Shown: in pieces, positions 29,226-37,542 of the stretch | Layout: every line of letters starts with the position of its first letter | Position numbering within the stretch: the stretch's first letter is position 1 | NCBI RefSeq assembly: GCF_040790665.1 | Contig: NZ_CP160849.1 | Span: 248,001-312,000 of the forward strand | Source of the DNA: Sulfitobacter pontiacus | GTDB taxonomy: Bacteria; Pseudomonadota; Alphaproteobacteria; Rhodobacterales; Rhodobacteraceae | Direction of reading: 5' to 3' | DNA length: 64,000 bases | Notes under the pieces: model-generated | What the model was told of the DNA's origin: nothing | Seen by the model: only the letters and a program-made list of their open reading frames with translations | The model's database searches: none | Made by a program: the position numbers and the translations under genes

Positions 29226-32200
29226 TCAGGCTGCCCGACGCTTCTCAAATTGCAAGGTCCAGACCTTGGTGCCCCCCTTGGTTCCCTTTTCCAGAAAGTA
29301 GGTTCCGCCATCACGGTCAGCCCGGAATGTTTCTGCAAACCGTCCGAACTGGCGAGACAGTGCCGTGGTGTCATTGTAGGTCTGCGAATGCTTATCGTAA
29401 GCCCAGCCGTTGATGTAGAGTGGATCGCCATCATCGAAGCCTTCCAGTTCTGCCTTGACAGATACGCCATTCTTAAAGCGCTTAGCGTCTCCTACCGCGA
29501 AGTTCGTACCGACATCGAACTGGATGATGCGTTCCTTCAGTAGATTGATGGGGCTATCCTGCTCCTCGTTAGCGGACTTAAGCATTTCGCGGTTACCCAT
29601 GAACCCGCCCATGCCTGCGGCCTCAAGAACACCACCGACGACGCCGGACCAGTTCTCATATGAAGCTAGAACCGTGTCTGTCTGCTTTACCATCCCCTGC
29701 GCCACCCAGTTCTGGATGATCGTCAGGCAGGCCCATACAAGGTCTCCCCGGTTTTCAGAAGCCCACCCACAGATATTGCCATGCCGGAACCCAGTACGCT
29801 TTTCAGGGTTTTCCATCTCTGCGTCCAAATCGATCATGATCAGACGACGGATAAGCTCCGGCGAAAACTTTACGTCGTTACCTGTGAACACCCATGCGCA
29901 GCGGACATCGACCTCAACCGTTTGTGTCTTTCCCAAGATACGAGCCTGATACACAGGCGTAGTCATGGCGGAGGCCAATTCCCCACTATCGACGGAGTGG
30001 TTGATGTTGTCGAAGAACACGATGTTCTGTCCGTTCGAAAGGACTGACGTCAAGGTCTTGCCCATCTCATCGTTCCCTCCGGGCATTGCCAGCGCAGGCG
30101 TAGCGCGACCCGCCGCGATGATAGAGATTGCATCCACAAGAAGTGATGCACCTGTACCTGGAGCGGGCTTGTTTAGAAGGTGACCGGGTGTAGCCCCGTC
30201 GATCATTTCCCGCATAAACGGCAGGAGGATCAAGGCCATCATATTGGTAACCGCCGCTACACCCTCTCCATGCAGAGCCTGTTCTACGATTTCAGGACGC
30301 GTTAGAGCACCCAGCGGGAAGTCTGCTAGCACTTCTTCAATGAGGAGCCGCTTCGCCTCATAGACCTCTTGGCTGGTTGGCACAGCGCTAACGCGCTTCA
30401 TCACCAGTTCGCTTTGCAGGTATATTTCTGAACCGCTGTGGTATCCGTTCTCAGTAACTAGCGCTCCATCAGCGGCGAAAAATGGTGTGTCGACCGCACC
30501 TCTGATAGGCAACAAAAACTCAGACAGGTCCCCGGCGAAAACGTCCTCCACTACATCCTTCGGAGGGTAAATGTGCTGGGTCTCACCTTCGTTCGTTTGC
30601 CTGTGAAAGCTGGCAACGTCTCCGAGCTGCCGTCGCTTCATTGCGTGATTTGTAATGCGAAGACGCCCATTTCGAACGATTGCTGCGTCTTCCATATACT
30701 CAAAGAAAAACGGGGTTTCTTCGTTCGCTCTCTTGATGGCCTCACAGGCGTACCGCGTTTGGTCAGGCGCTGGTTCAGTGACTAGGATTCCATCTGGACG
30801 GTCGCCCTTTTCGCTGGTGGTGCTGCGTAATGTCTTCGCCACCTTCTTCCAGAGATCCTTGACGGGCTGCTTACCTAAGACGGTCGCGGCGACAATGGCA
30901 TCCATGAGGCGGGCCTTGGTCGTGGAATCCACCCCCTCCTTTATTGCCTCTTCGATCAGCGTTGCGATTTCGTGCTCCGTGGTATCCTTGTCCAATGCCA
31001 TTGCACGTTCTTCAAAGGTGGCCCGCTTTTCCTGTTCGCGCTCCTTCTTGATCTCCACAGGTTCGAATGGGTCATCGACACCATCCTCTCCTTCGAGGAT
31101 GAATCCGAGGTCGATATCCATGATAGCATCCTCTTCGAACCATCCCTGCCGAAGAGCCTCTTCAAGGTGCTGTAGCTTGTGTCGACCTTGGCAGGCGTCG
31201 TGATGGCAAAACCAAGTCCAATACTCCGACTGAGAGTCCACTGCGTTAACCGCCATCGTCGCTGTACCACCTTCAGAGGTGTGCTCATGTTCGAAGGGGC
31301 ATTCGGTGTGGACGTGTCCCTGTGCTTCACCACCTGCGTTGCGCACACGATCTGGGCACAGGGTCTCCATCAGGTCCGCGAGCATGAAGCGGTCCTTCGC
31401 GGTGCGGTGCCAGTCGTTCAGGCTCTTCCCGGACGGCGTCAGCGCCATCGGTGGACGTTCATCACCAGACATGTCTGCGGCCATCGTGAAGGCGTTCACC
31501 TCCCGATTGGACGTGTAGACGCTCTTCTTCATCGGCTTGACGTCATCGAACTTGAGGGGAGTCCCCATCACTACCGCCGCACACCAGTCGTCACTACCCT
31601 TCGGGTGGCGGGCTGTATAGAACAGGCGGCTTGGATCGGTACAGGACGTATCGAAGTGGATGCCAAGGGTGTTCTGAGCTAGACCTGTGATCTTGTCTTC
31701 CCACAGGTCCAAGGATGCCTGCTGCGTATCAGCCAGATCGATCAGCTTGACCGGAGCCTCCAGAGGAAAGATGAGACGAAACTTTTCAAGCGGAGGAGTG
31801 TCAAGAATGATCTTTACACCCTCGGTCGTCTGCACCTTCTGCGCACTTACAGCACAAGCAGAAATGAAACTTTCCTCGTAGCGGTTCTTGTCGAATTCTC
31901 GCAGGTATTGCTTGATTTCAGCCTCAGTCGGATCACGCGCAACCTTAAGCTTTCGAAGCACTTCGTCGCGCTTCAGCTCAAGACCTGTCGTGCCATTGTT
32001 ATAGGACGTGTAGACAATACATAGTAGGCCCTTTTCTTCAACATCCGCGAGGACATCATCGAGCTTTGCGCCGGAGTCGATATCCAGACCCATGGCATAC
32101 ATGGTGTCCATCGCCTTGGCCTTGCGAGCACCTCCTACAGACGATCCTAGGACGATGCATGGGCCTGCCTTGTGCTTGCTTTCAGGGTGGCGGGAGAAGC

Positions 32201-32627
32201 CCCACGCAGGGGCGTTGCCGCTTCCGGCACCCCCACCAATCCACTGTCCCCACGTCATTGTGGGAGATTGCCATTCCGAATCTTGTGTATTTCTACGGTC
32301 GCGTGCTCCCCACATCTCCCCTGTCAGGAAGGACACCTCTCGATTGAGGAATTCCGCCAGACCTTCCGACTCGGTGCCTAGGATTTCAGCGTCGTTCAGT
32401 GAGGGAAGGTACACAGGTTCATCAGCTAGAACTTCGCGGCTGCTTCCATCTTGGTAGTCGGCAATCTCCACCACGTTACTCGCCGCGTACTTTGCCAGTC
32501 CCCCTGCGTAGGATGCTGTGCGAACTGATCCATCTTCGCCGAACAGGTTCAGCCCTGCCTTTAAGAAAGGGGCAGCAATCGTTTCTTCCGACGCATCGCT
32601 ACGCTGGGTAGTAGTAGTACTAGTCAT
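29226..32627 (-). CDS. Primase-polymerase/helicase-like replication protein
   Basis: A 1133-residue protein. The N-terminal part resembles archaeo-eukaryotic primase-polymerases: GLDIDSG (about 178-184) as the metal-binding DxD and DPSRLFYTARHPKG (about 330-343). Residues about 440-485 hold a Cys/His cluster (CPFEHEH, CHHDAC) like a zinc finger. The C-terminal part is a helicase-type ATPase with PGTGASLLVD (about 819), Walker B NIVFFDNIN (about 868) and FSPELIRRLIMIDLD (about 920). The P-loop has alanine where lysine is usual. It likely starts replication at the adjacent iterons. The ATG at 32627 is used; an in-frame GTG ten codons earlier is possible; neither has a clear ribosome site. Confidence 0.82.
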   Translation of the reverse strand: MTSTTTTQRSDASEETIAAPFLKAGLNLFGEDGSVRTASYAGGLAKYAASNVVEIADYQDGSSREVLADEPVYLPSLNDAEILGTESEGLAEFLNREVSFLTGEMWGARDRRNTQDSEWQSPTMTWGQWIGGGAGSGNAPAWGFSRHPESKHKAGPCIVLGSSVGGARKAKAMDTMYAMGLDIDSGAKLDDVLADVEEKGLLCIVYTSYNNGTTGLELKRDEVLRKLKVARDPTEAEIKQYLREFDKNRYEESFISACAVSAQKVQTTEGVKIILDTPPLEKFRLIFPLEAPVKLIDLADTQQASLDLWEDKITGLAQNTLGIHFDTSCTDPSRLFYTARHPKGSDDWCAAVVMGTPLKFDDVKPMKKSVYTSNREVNAFTMAADMSGDERPPMALTPSGKSLNDWHRTAKDRFMLADLMETLCPDRVRNAGGEAQGHVHTECPFEHEHTSEGGTATMAVNAVDSQSEYWTWFCHHDACQGRHKLQHLEEALRQGWFEEDAIMDIDLGFILEGEDGVDDPFEPVEIKKEREQEKRATFEERAMALDKDTTEHEIATLIEEAIKEGVDSTTKARLMDAIVAATVLGKQPVKDLWKKVAKTLRSTTSEKGDRPDGILVTEPAPDQTRYACEAIKRANEETPFFFEYMEDAAIVRNGRLRITNHAMKRRQLGDVASFHRQTNEGETQHIYPPKDVVEDVFAGDLSEFLLPIRGAVDTPFFAADGALVTENGYHSGSEIYLQSELVMKRVSAVPTSQEVYEAKRLLIEEVLADFPLGALTRPEIVEQALHGEGVAAVTNMMALILLPFMREMIDGATPGHLLNKPAPGTGASLLVDAISIIAAGRATPALAMPGGNDEMGKTLTSVLSNGQNIVFFDNINHSVDSGELASAMTTPVYQARILGKTQTVEVDVRCAWVFTGNDVKFSPELIRRLIMIDLDAEMENPEKRTGFRHGNICGWASENRGDLVWACLTIIQNWVAQGMVKQTDTVLASYENWSGVVGGVLEAAGMGGFMGNREMLKSANEEQDSPINLLKERIIQFDVGTNFAVGDAKRFKNGVSVKAELEGFDDGDPLYINGWAYDKHSQTYNDTTALSRQFGRFAETFRADRDGGTYFLEKGTKGGTKVWTLQFEKRRAA

Positions 32628-32834
32628 AAGTCTTGGTCTTCTTTCTCTCTTTTTCACCCGTGGCGGGCTGCTGTGTTATTTTAGCTTCAAGCTGAAATGT
32701 CTTTTCGCATTACCTCTTGCAATTCCTGTGTAAGTGTGAATCACGATTCGATCAACGAATCATTTTATGATTCTCGTGTTTTCTGTTTTTTGTAGCGCCC
32801 GGGTCACGAAAGACCGCTACAGCCTAGAAAAAGC

Positions 32835-32957
32835 TTGACAAATGGGGGCGTACCGGGTTAGGTTTATTGGAGTAGGGGGTTGTGTCCCTATTTCTTTTCC
32901 TTGGTGTAGTCCTTTCTCCTACACCCTGCGCCGCTCCTTATTGGGGCGGCGTTTTTT
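32835..32957 (+). ncRNA. Candidate structured small RNA opposite the terS end
   Basis: A TTGACA box at 32835 is followed after 18 bases by TAGGTT. Downstream come three hairpins in a row: TAGGG/CCCTA (32873-32890), GGTGTAG/CTACACC (32903-32925) and CGCCGCTCC/GGGGCGGCG (32929-32951), the last followed by six T. This is a complete promoter-to-terminator unit of roughly 85-90 transcribed bases with no coding frame. It lies between the replication gene and the terS-like gene and ends at the terS stop codon. Confidence 0.55.
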
Positions 32958-33525
32958 ATTGCTCATCCCTTGCCGCTGCCCGGTGCGCCCTGTTCCGGGC
33001 CATCGTGCCCACCTCAGGCGAAACCTCTACATCTTTCGCTGGCTGATCATCGACGATCTTGACTGTAGGCGCTGCTAGCTTTGCGAGAATGGACATCATA
33101 TGATCAATATCAATATCGATCTTTTGACCTCTGGTCTTAGGTGCGTCACTGCCCCGCGCTTCTGCATCTCGGATCAACTTTTCCAAGGACCGCGTCGCGT
33201 CTGTGGCTGACTTCCAGTCGCCAGAGGCGCGGGCCTTCGCTAAAATTTTACGATACTGTTCTGCGCACCAAGAAATGGTAATGCCTAGGTCAGCGAGGCT
33301 CCCGCCTGAGCTTCTTGGGGCCATGCTCGCGAAAATGCGTGCGGCTTCTTCATTTCGCAGCTCATTGACTCTCGATGCCACCTTCTTCGCGAGGCGCGAT
33401 GCCGCCGCCCTGTTGTTGGTGGTGGCATATCCGGCGCGAGCATAAGCCTCTCGTTGCTTGACCCCACCGGCGAGCAACCGCGCAAATCTCTCGTGCTGCT
33501 TGTTGGGTAATTCTGCTGCCATCAC
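32956..33525 (-). CDS. Terminase small subunit-like DNA-binding protein
   Basis: A 189-residue protein whose N-terminus (LPNKQHERFARLLAGGVKQREAYARAGY, followed by RLAKKVASRVNELRN) matches the helix-turn-helix start of phage terminase small subunits, which recognise packaging sites. The rest is charged and ends in a basic tail (ARNRAHRAAARDEQ). It overlaps the gene before it by four bases, at the end of an operon of small island genes. No large subunit is present, so it could redirect a helper phage terminase, as PICI TerS proteins do. Assignment rests on the HTH region only. Confidence 0.62.
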   Translation of the reverse strand: MMAAELPNKQHERFARLLAGGVKQREAYARAGYATTNNRAAASRLAKKVASRVNELRNEEAARIFASMAPRSSGGSLADLGITISWCAEQYRKILAKARASGDWKSATDATRSLEKLIRDAEARGSDAPKTRGQKIDIDIDHMMSILAKLAAPTVKIVDDQPAKDVEVSPEVGTMARNRAHRAAARDEQ

Positions 33526-33818
33526 ACAGGCTCCAAGACGTTTAAGATATCAACCAGCCCGCCGTCCGGGAATGCAGTGAAAAGGTCAGACTTTCCTCCT
33601 GCGCCACGTGCCGTGGTCCACTCTCCATCGGTGTTGGTAGACTGAGCAAAACCAGCTTGAAGCAGCACCGACATGGTCAGAACTGCATCGTCATCCAGCT
33701 CTCGCTTCAAGCGATTAAAGTCGACGTAAAATCCTTGACCGCGTAATTCAAACGCGTCCATCGAATTTGTTAAAAATCTGGCGAGCTGCGTGCTCAAACC
33801 TGCTGTCTGTTCGTACAT
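33522..33818 (-). CDS. Hypothetical island protein
   Basis: A 98-residue protein of unknown function (MYEQTAGLSTQLARFL start). It has no span or signal. Its stop overlaps the terS-like start by four bases, so the two are likely co-translated. It lies 93 bases after the preceding gene of the operon. Confidence 0.65.
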   Translation of the reverse strand: MYEQTAGLSTQLARFLTNSMDAFELRGQGFYVDFNRLKRELDDDAVLTMSVLLQAGFAQSTNTDGEWTTARGAGGKSDLFTAFPDGGLVDILNVLEPV

Positions 33819-33911
33819 TTATCAGTTCTTTCTCTTAGTTGTTGGAGGTGATCCGGCGACGGGAGAAACGTCGCCGCCGGATCGACTGGCTGTGGGCAGG
33901 CCAGTATTCTT

Positions 33912-34169
33912 TCACGATGCTTGATCTTGATCCTGCGCTCGGCGCGCGGAAAGGATTTCGTCTATCTGCTGTTGAATTCGAGCTGCCTCCTCGGCAAGCT
34001 GCTGGGGCGTCCAGAACCGGCGGCGCTCTAAACCCCGTTGGAGCTTTTCCCTGACGGCCTTACGCTTTTGAGCTTCTTTCCCAGATCGCTTTGGCCGTGC
34101 TGAAGCATCGCTGTGATCGTCACTTGTGATTGAATCTAGAAAGCTTTCGCGGCTCACAGCAGCCCCCAC
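33912..34169 (-). CDS. Small charged hypothetical protein
   Basis: An 85-residue, highly charged protein, basic in the middle (KRSGKEAQKRKAVREKLQRGLERRR) with a helix likely to coil (QLAEEAARIQQQIDEIL). It overlaps the upstream gene by 16 bases. It may bind nucleic acid or act as a scaffold-like helper; that is speculation from composition. Confidence 0.6.
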   Translation of the reverse strand: MGAAVSRESFLDSITSDDHSDASARPKRSGKEAQKRKAVREKLQRGLERRRFWTPQQLAEEAARIQQQIDEILSARRAQDQDQAS

Positions 34170-34660
34170 TTTCTCGCCAGTGCCACACGCTGCGCCGGGT
34201 TCTTAACCTCTTGCAAAAGTTCGATCTTTTCGGCGCGGGACCTAAGATCATCCTGCACTGGCGGTGGCGTTGCGATTCCAAGCTCTCGCGCCATTGAAAT
34301 TCGTCGGGCGCGGTCATCGCTGCTGCGCTCATAGTGCACTACTTCCTTGCCCGCGTTGACCTTCTGCAATGCCACCGCCATGGCTTCCTGATCGCCAGCG
34401 GCGATATCTGCCTTAAGCTTGCTGTCTGATAGACTTGACAGTTCCAGCATTTGGCGGTCCAGCTCGTCACGATCAAGCGTAGCGCCAAGCGTCGCGTTGC
34501 GCAGCTCCGCGATGGCGGTACAGTCTTCGATGGTCAGGTCTACACCATGCTGCTCTCTGGCAGCGCTGATCGTGTCCTGCACCAGTGCAGAAAATCGATC
34601 TGTCAAAACAGGGCTGGAATTAACGATATTGTTGAATGTTTCGAAACTCTGGGGCATCAT
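34154..34660 (-). CDS. Hypothetical island protein
   Basis: A 168-residue, mostly helical protein, no recognised domain. The C-terminus (NPAQRVALARKWGLL) and the centre (HYERSSDDRARRISMARELGI) are basic. Its ATG overlaps the stop of the preceding gene (ATGA). It may be a packaging or regulatory gene by position. Confidence 0.62.
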   Translation of the reverse strand: MMPQSFETFNNIVNSSPVLTDRFSALVQDTISAAREQHGVDLTIEDCTAIAELRNATLGATLDRDELDRQMLELSSLSDSKLKADIAAGDQEAMAVALQKVNAGKEVVHYERSSDDRARRISMARELGIATPPPVQDDLRSRAEKIELLQEVKNPAQRVALARKWGLL

Positions 34661-35157
34661 GCAGCCTCCTCAAAATTAGTATTACGGCAATTGACGAGCG
34701 CAAACGCTGGGGCAATACCTGCGACATCGCAGGTCGCATCGACTCCGACGACACATCGCAAAACGTCACGTTGCAGGAGCAGAAGGTCCGAAAGGGTCCC
34801 AACAGATTCCATGACGGAAGGCACGGCCATCGCACTGTTCGCCACCGACGCAAAGAAGAGGCTACGCGCTACATCAAAACGTGCACGGCAATCTTGGGGC
34901 AGCACGGCAAACAGCGCCTTTGCAGTAGTCACATCATCAGCGACGTACAGGCGATCATCTTGGACCGCGACTGTAGCGACCAGCCGCTGCATGGCCCCGT
35001 CATCCACTTCCTTTTGCTTCAGGGTTAGGAGGGCATCCGCCAGACCAAATCGGTGCGGCCTTGATCGCACGTCGCGGGGTACGCTCTCCAACCGCCGTCG
35101 TGCTGTACCAAGATGGACGCCGACGGCATCTGCGTAGTCAAAAACTGTTATATTCAT
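34657..35157 (-). CDS. HTH protein, first gene of the small-gene operon
   Basis: A 166-residue protein with an N-terminal winged-helix-like segment (MNITVFDYADAVGVHLGTARRRLESVP) of the kind found in Nu1-type and MerR-like DNA binders. An AGGAAA box precedes the ATG. It opens the minus-strand operon that runs to the terS-like gene and faces the divergent small gene at 35383. It could be a regulator, excisionase or DNA-recognition subunit; the sequence does not decide. Confidence 0.6.
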   Translation of the reverse strand: MNITVFDYADAVGVHLGTARRRLESVPRDVRSRPHRFGLADALLTLKQKEVDDGAMQRLVATVAVQDDRLYVADDVTTAKALFAVLPQDCRARFDVARSLFFASVANSAMAVPSVMESVGTLSDLLLLQRDVLRCVVGVDATCDVAGIAPAFALVNCRNTNFEEAA

Positions 35158-35382
35158 TATTTCCTGCTCATTTTGTTAATGTTAAATTCTTCTGTTGACT
35201 TAACCTACTAAATATTGCAGCCAGAGTCAATCGAATCAACAAAACGGGTCAGAAAATGGTAAGTAATTGCGGCGAGATGTCAGGCAAAATGACATTATCA
35301 CGTCATTTATACTAACCTTTACAATAGGTTATGACTCCACATAGTTTCGACCTATGGAAACTTTGAATGGAGAAGAATAATC
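35158..35382. promoter_or_regulatory. Divergent control region with two inverted repeats
   Basis: AAATGAC/GTCATTT (35287-35293 and 35302-35308) and TAACCT/AGGTTA (35313-35331) lie side by side between divergent genes, an operator-like layout. On the plus strand TTGACT lies at about 35194. A repressor is not identified. Confidence 0.5.
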
Positions 35383-35571
35383 ATGAAAACTTTTGAGCAG
35401 ATGCACGGCGACCTAATTTCCGCGACATCGGGGCTGGCAGATACCTGCCTCTCGCCGATGTCAGATGTATTATTGCAACATCTGAGCGGGATGCTGGCAC
35501 AGGTGCAGGAACAGCTATCCGCGATGCAGGAAGCCATGCCTACAGGCAACGCAGTTCATCTTGATAGGTGA
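35383..35571 (+). CDS. Small hypothetical island protein
   Basis: A 62-residue protein with a GGAGAAG box upstream. It is largely helical (LLQHLSGMLAQVQEQLSAMQEAM), possibly a short coiled coil. It is divergent from the HTH operon and followed by a palindromic repeat. Function unknown. Confidence 0.45.
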   Translation: MKTFEQMHGDLISATSGLADTCLSPMSDVLLQHLSGMLAQVQEQLSAMQEAMPTGNAVHLDR

Positions 35572-35579
35572 TGCATCCA

Positions 35580-35747
35580 CCCGCTAACGCGGCTCAACTT
35601 CAGCGACGACATGAAGGCTGAAGTAGAAACACACCTGCGTGCCACACTCGAGGTCCTGAAGTCGATAGGAGAGCCAATGCAGGCCATATCCGCGATGCTT
35701 TGGCGGGATGATATATAGAATGAGCAGAGGCCCCTGACGGGGCCTCT
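35580..35747. repeat. Palindrome copy and hairpin downstream of the integrase gene
   Basis: CCCGCTAACGCGG at 35580-35592 (with GCATCCA upstream as at the 29.2-kb copy) belongs to the island repeat family. AGAGGCCCC/GGGGCCTCT with a TGAC loop at 35726-35747 lies beyond the integrase stop and may end its transcript, though no T-tract follows. Confidence 0.55.
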
Positions 35748-35774
35748 CTGTAGGTCTGCTAGGTATCGTCCTGC

Positions 35775-37439
35775 CTAGTCTCGGACACACCTTGCGATCT
35801 CTTCCAGCGCTTCAAGCTTGGTCGCCAGCAGGTCGTCGCCGCCATACCCAGCCTCAACGACATCTTCACCGTCGAGACGCCCTGCAATCAGGCGGCGTGT
35901 TTCCTTATCGATCTTGGCGCGTCGTGCTGCGTCTGTCCAAGAATGCCGCAGGCTGTGGAAGGTCATACCCTCTTCGGTCAAACCCAACTTTTCACGAACG
36001 GTGCGGGAAAAGTTTTTGCCGTACACCTCAGTGAAACGCCCACGCCTGTCTGGAGCAACCTCAACCAAACTCTTCTTCTTCGTCAGATTGTCTGTGAAGC
36101 TGCGCTGGAAAAGGTACTTCGCCCCCGCCGCCATGCGACTTTGCCAGTACTCGATAAAACCTGCCGCCAAAATGGGTGAAGGTATCGGAATGGTTCGCAA
36201 GCTGTGCTTATTCTTAATTTTTTGATCTTCGCCTAGGTCTGTGATGTCCATGACGTATATGTTGCCCACCAACCGGACGTCATTGATCGTCAGCTGACCT
36301 ATCTCCTCACGGCGTGCCCCCGTGTAAGCAGCGAACATAGGCATCCAATAGTCCATTACCTGACGATCAAAAGTTTTTGCGCAGTGATCCAAGATCATTC
36401 CCACTTGCGTGGGCGTATAAGGTATAACGTCCGATTGCTTTGCCTTGCTGTGCTTCACCTTCTCACCTACCGGCTCGTATCCCGCGAAGGGGTCCGACAG
36501 AAGCAGGCCAGCCCTCGCCACCGCGTACTTGGTCATCGCTTTTAGGTGGTCACTGTATCGCTTCCGAGTCTTGTAGCTGATCGACTCTAGACCCTCCGCC
36601 CTCCCCTTCGCCACCGCATCCAAAATTGACAGACTACGCACATCACGCCGCCCGCTAGATGGCAGACCGCGTAGAACCTCATCGAACTTGTGAAGATGCG
36701 CCCGCGTCCATTTTTCAATCGGGATGTCACCATGAAGTTCGACCCAGCGGCGAACCGTGTTCGCGACCGCCTCACGGTTCTGCATGGTGTAATTGTGCGC
36801 GTCTATGAAACCCTCGGAAAGCTCACGGATTCCGGTTATCCCTTCGTCTATGCCATCCGGCGGCGGCGGGACGTCTTCACCTAGAGCACCCGCAACCACC
36901 TTTAGACGCCGCGTCTCTGCGGTAAGGTGATCTATCCGGGCATGCGCCTCTCTACGCCCTAGCTCCTGCTCCAGACGTCCTACAGAAGGTGTGTCAGGCT
37001 CTCCCCCGCTGACGCGGGTCGGCGGCGTTTCGTGACCACCTTCCACCTCGATATAATTATCATCTGCTAGCTCAGCCCCCACCCCCGCCAACGTGAAAGC
37101 TGCCACCGCGCGTTGCTCTTTGATCTGACGCAGAAGGCCATGGACGCCGCCTAGCTCTGCCAGCAGCGCCGCGTCAGCGGGATCCAATGTCGCCGCTATA
37201 CGCTCTTGCTCTTCTTTACGTTCTAGATTGCGAAGCTGCTGGCGAAAGATAGCCCTCTGGTCTTCCACCTTGTCCTTTGCGGTCTGGGCATCGGTTGTCT
37301 TCATAGTGCCATCAAAGATTAGCTTAAACTTACCCGGAGTCCTCGACGGGTACAGATTTTGAATCTTGGAGGGGATGGGGATGTTGAAATGGTATGTCCC
37401 GTTTCTCTTCTTCGTACCAGCTACCTTTGTCATGACCAT
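35775..37439 (-). CDS. Tyrosine integrase of the island
   Basis: A 554-residue site-specific recombinase. The N-terminus (GTYHFNIPIPSKIQNLYP) resembles the DUF6538-type domain; then an arm/core-binding region and a C-terminal catalytic domain with YTGARREEIGQL (first Arg, about 375), FHSLRHSWTDAA (His and second Arg, about 495) and the likely nucleophile in VEAGYGGDD (about 530). It lies beside the tRNA-Leu attachment site. A longer frame to 37493 would code over the TGGGAC repeats, so I prefer a start at 37439 or 37433. A variant palindrome (CCCGCTGACGCGGG, 37005-37018) lies inside the gene. Confidence 0.92.
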   Translation of the reverse strand: MVMTKVAGTKKRNGTYHFNIPIPSKIQNLYPSRTPGKFKLIFDGTMKTTDAQTAKDKVEDQRAIFRQQLRNLERKEEQERIAATLDPADAALLAELGGVHGLLRQIKEQRAVAAFTLAGVGAELADDNYIEVEGGHETPPTRVSGGEPDTPSVGRLEQELGRREAHARIDHLTAETRRLKVVAGALGEDVPPPPDGIDEGITGIRELSEGFIDAHNYTMQNREAVANTVRRWVELHGDIPIEKWTRAHLHKFDEVLRGLPSSGRRDVRSLSILDAVAKGRAEGLESISYKTRKRYSDHLKAMTKYAVARAGLLLSDPFAGYEPVGEKVKHSKAKQSDVIPYTPTQVGMILDHCAKTFDRQVMDYWMPMFAAYTGARREEIGQLTINDVRLVGNIYVMDITDLGEDQKIKNKHSLRTIPIPSPILAAGFIEYWQSRMAAGAKYLFQRSFTDNLTKKKSLVEVAPDRRGRFTEVYGKNFSRTVREKLGLTEEGMTFHSLRHSWTDAARRAKIDKETRRLIAGRLDGEDVVEAGYGGDDLLATKLEALEEIARCVRD

Positions 37440-37441
37440 TT

Positions 37442-37486
37442 GTCCCAAATTGATGTTGGGACATAAGTTGGGACAAATACTGGGAC
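37442..37486. repeat. Right arm-type repeats: three TGGGAC boxes at 12-bp spacing
   Basis: TGGGAC begins at 37457, 37469 and 37481, with an inverted TGTCCCA at 37441. The same array occurs inside attL. Because it overlaps the region just upstream of the integrase start, integrase binding here could also repress its own gene. Confidence 0.75.
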
Positions 37487-37542
37487 AAAACAAGCTGGAA
37501 CTGCCTATTATGTACGAAATTCAATAATATAGGGGGACAAAT

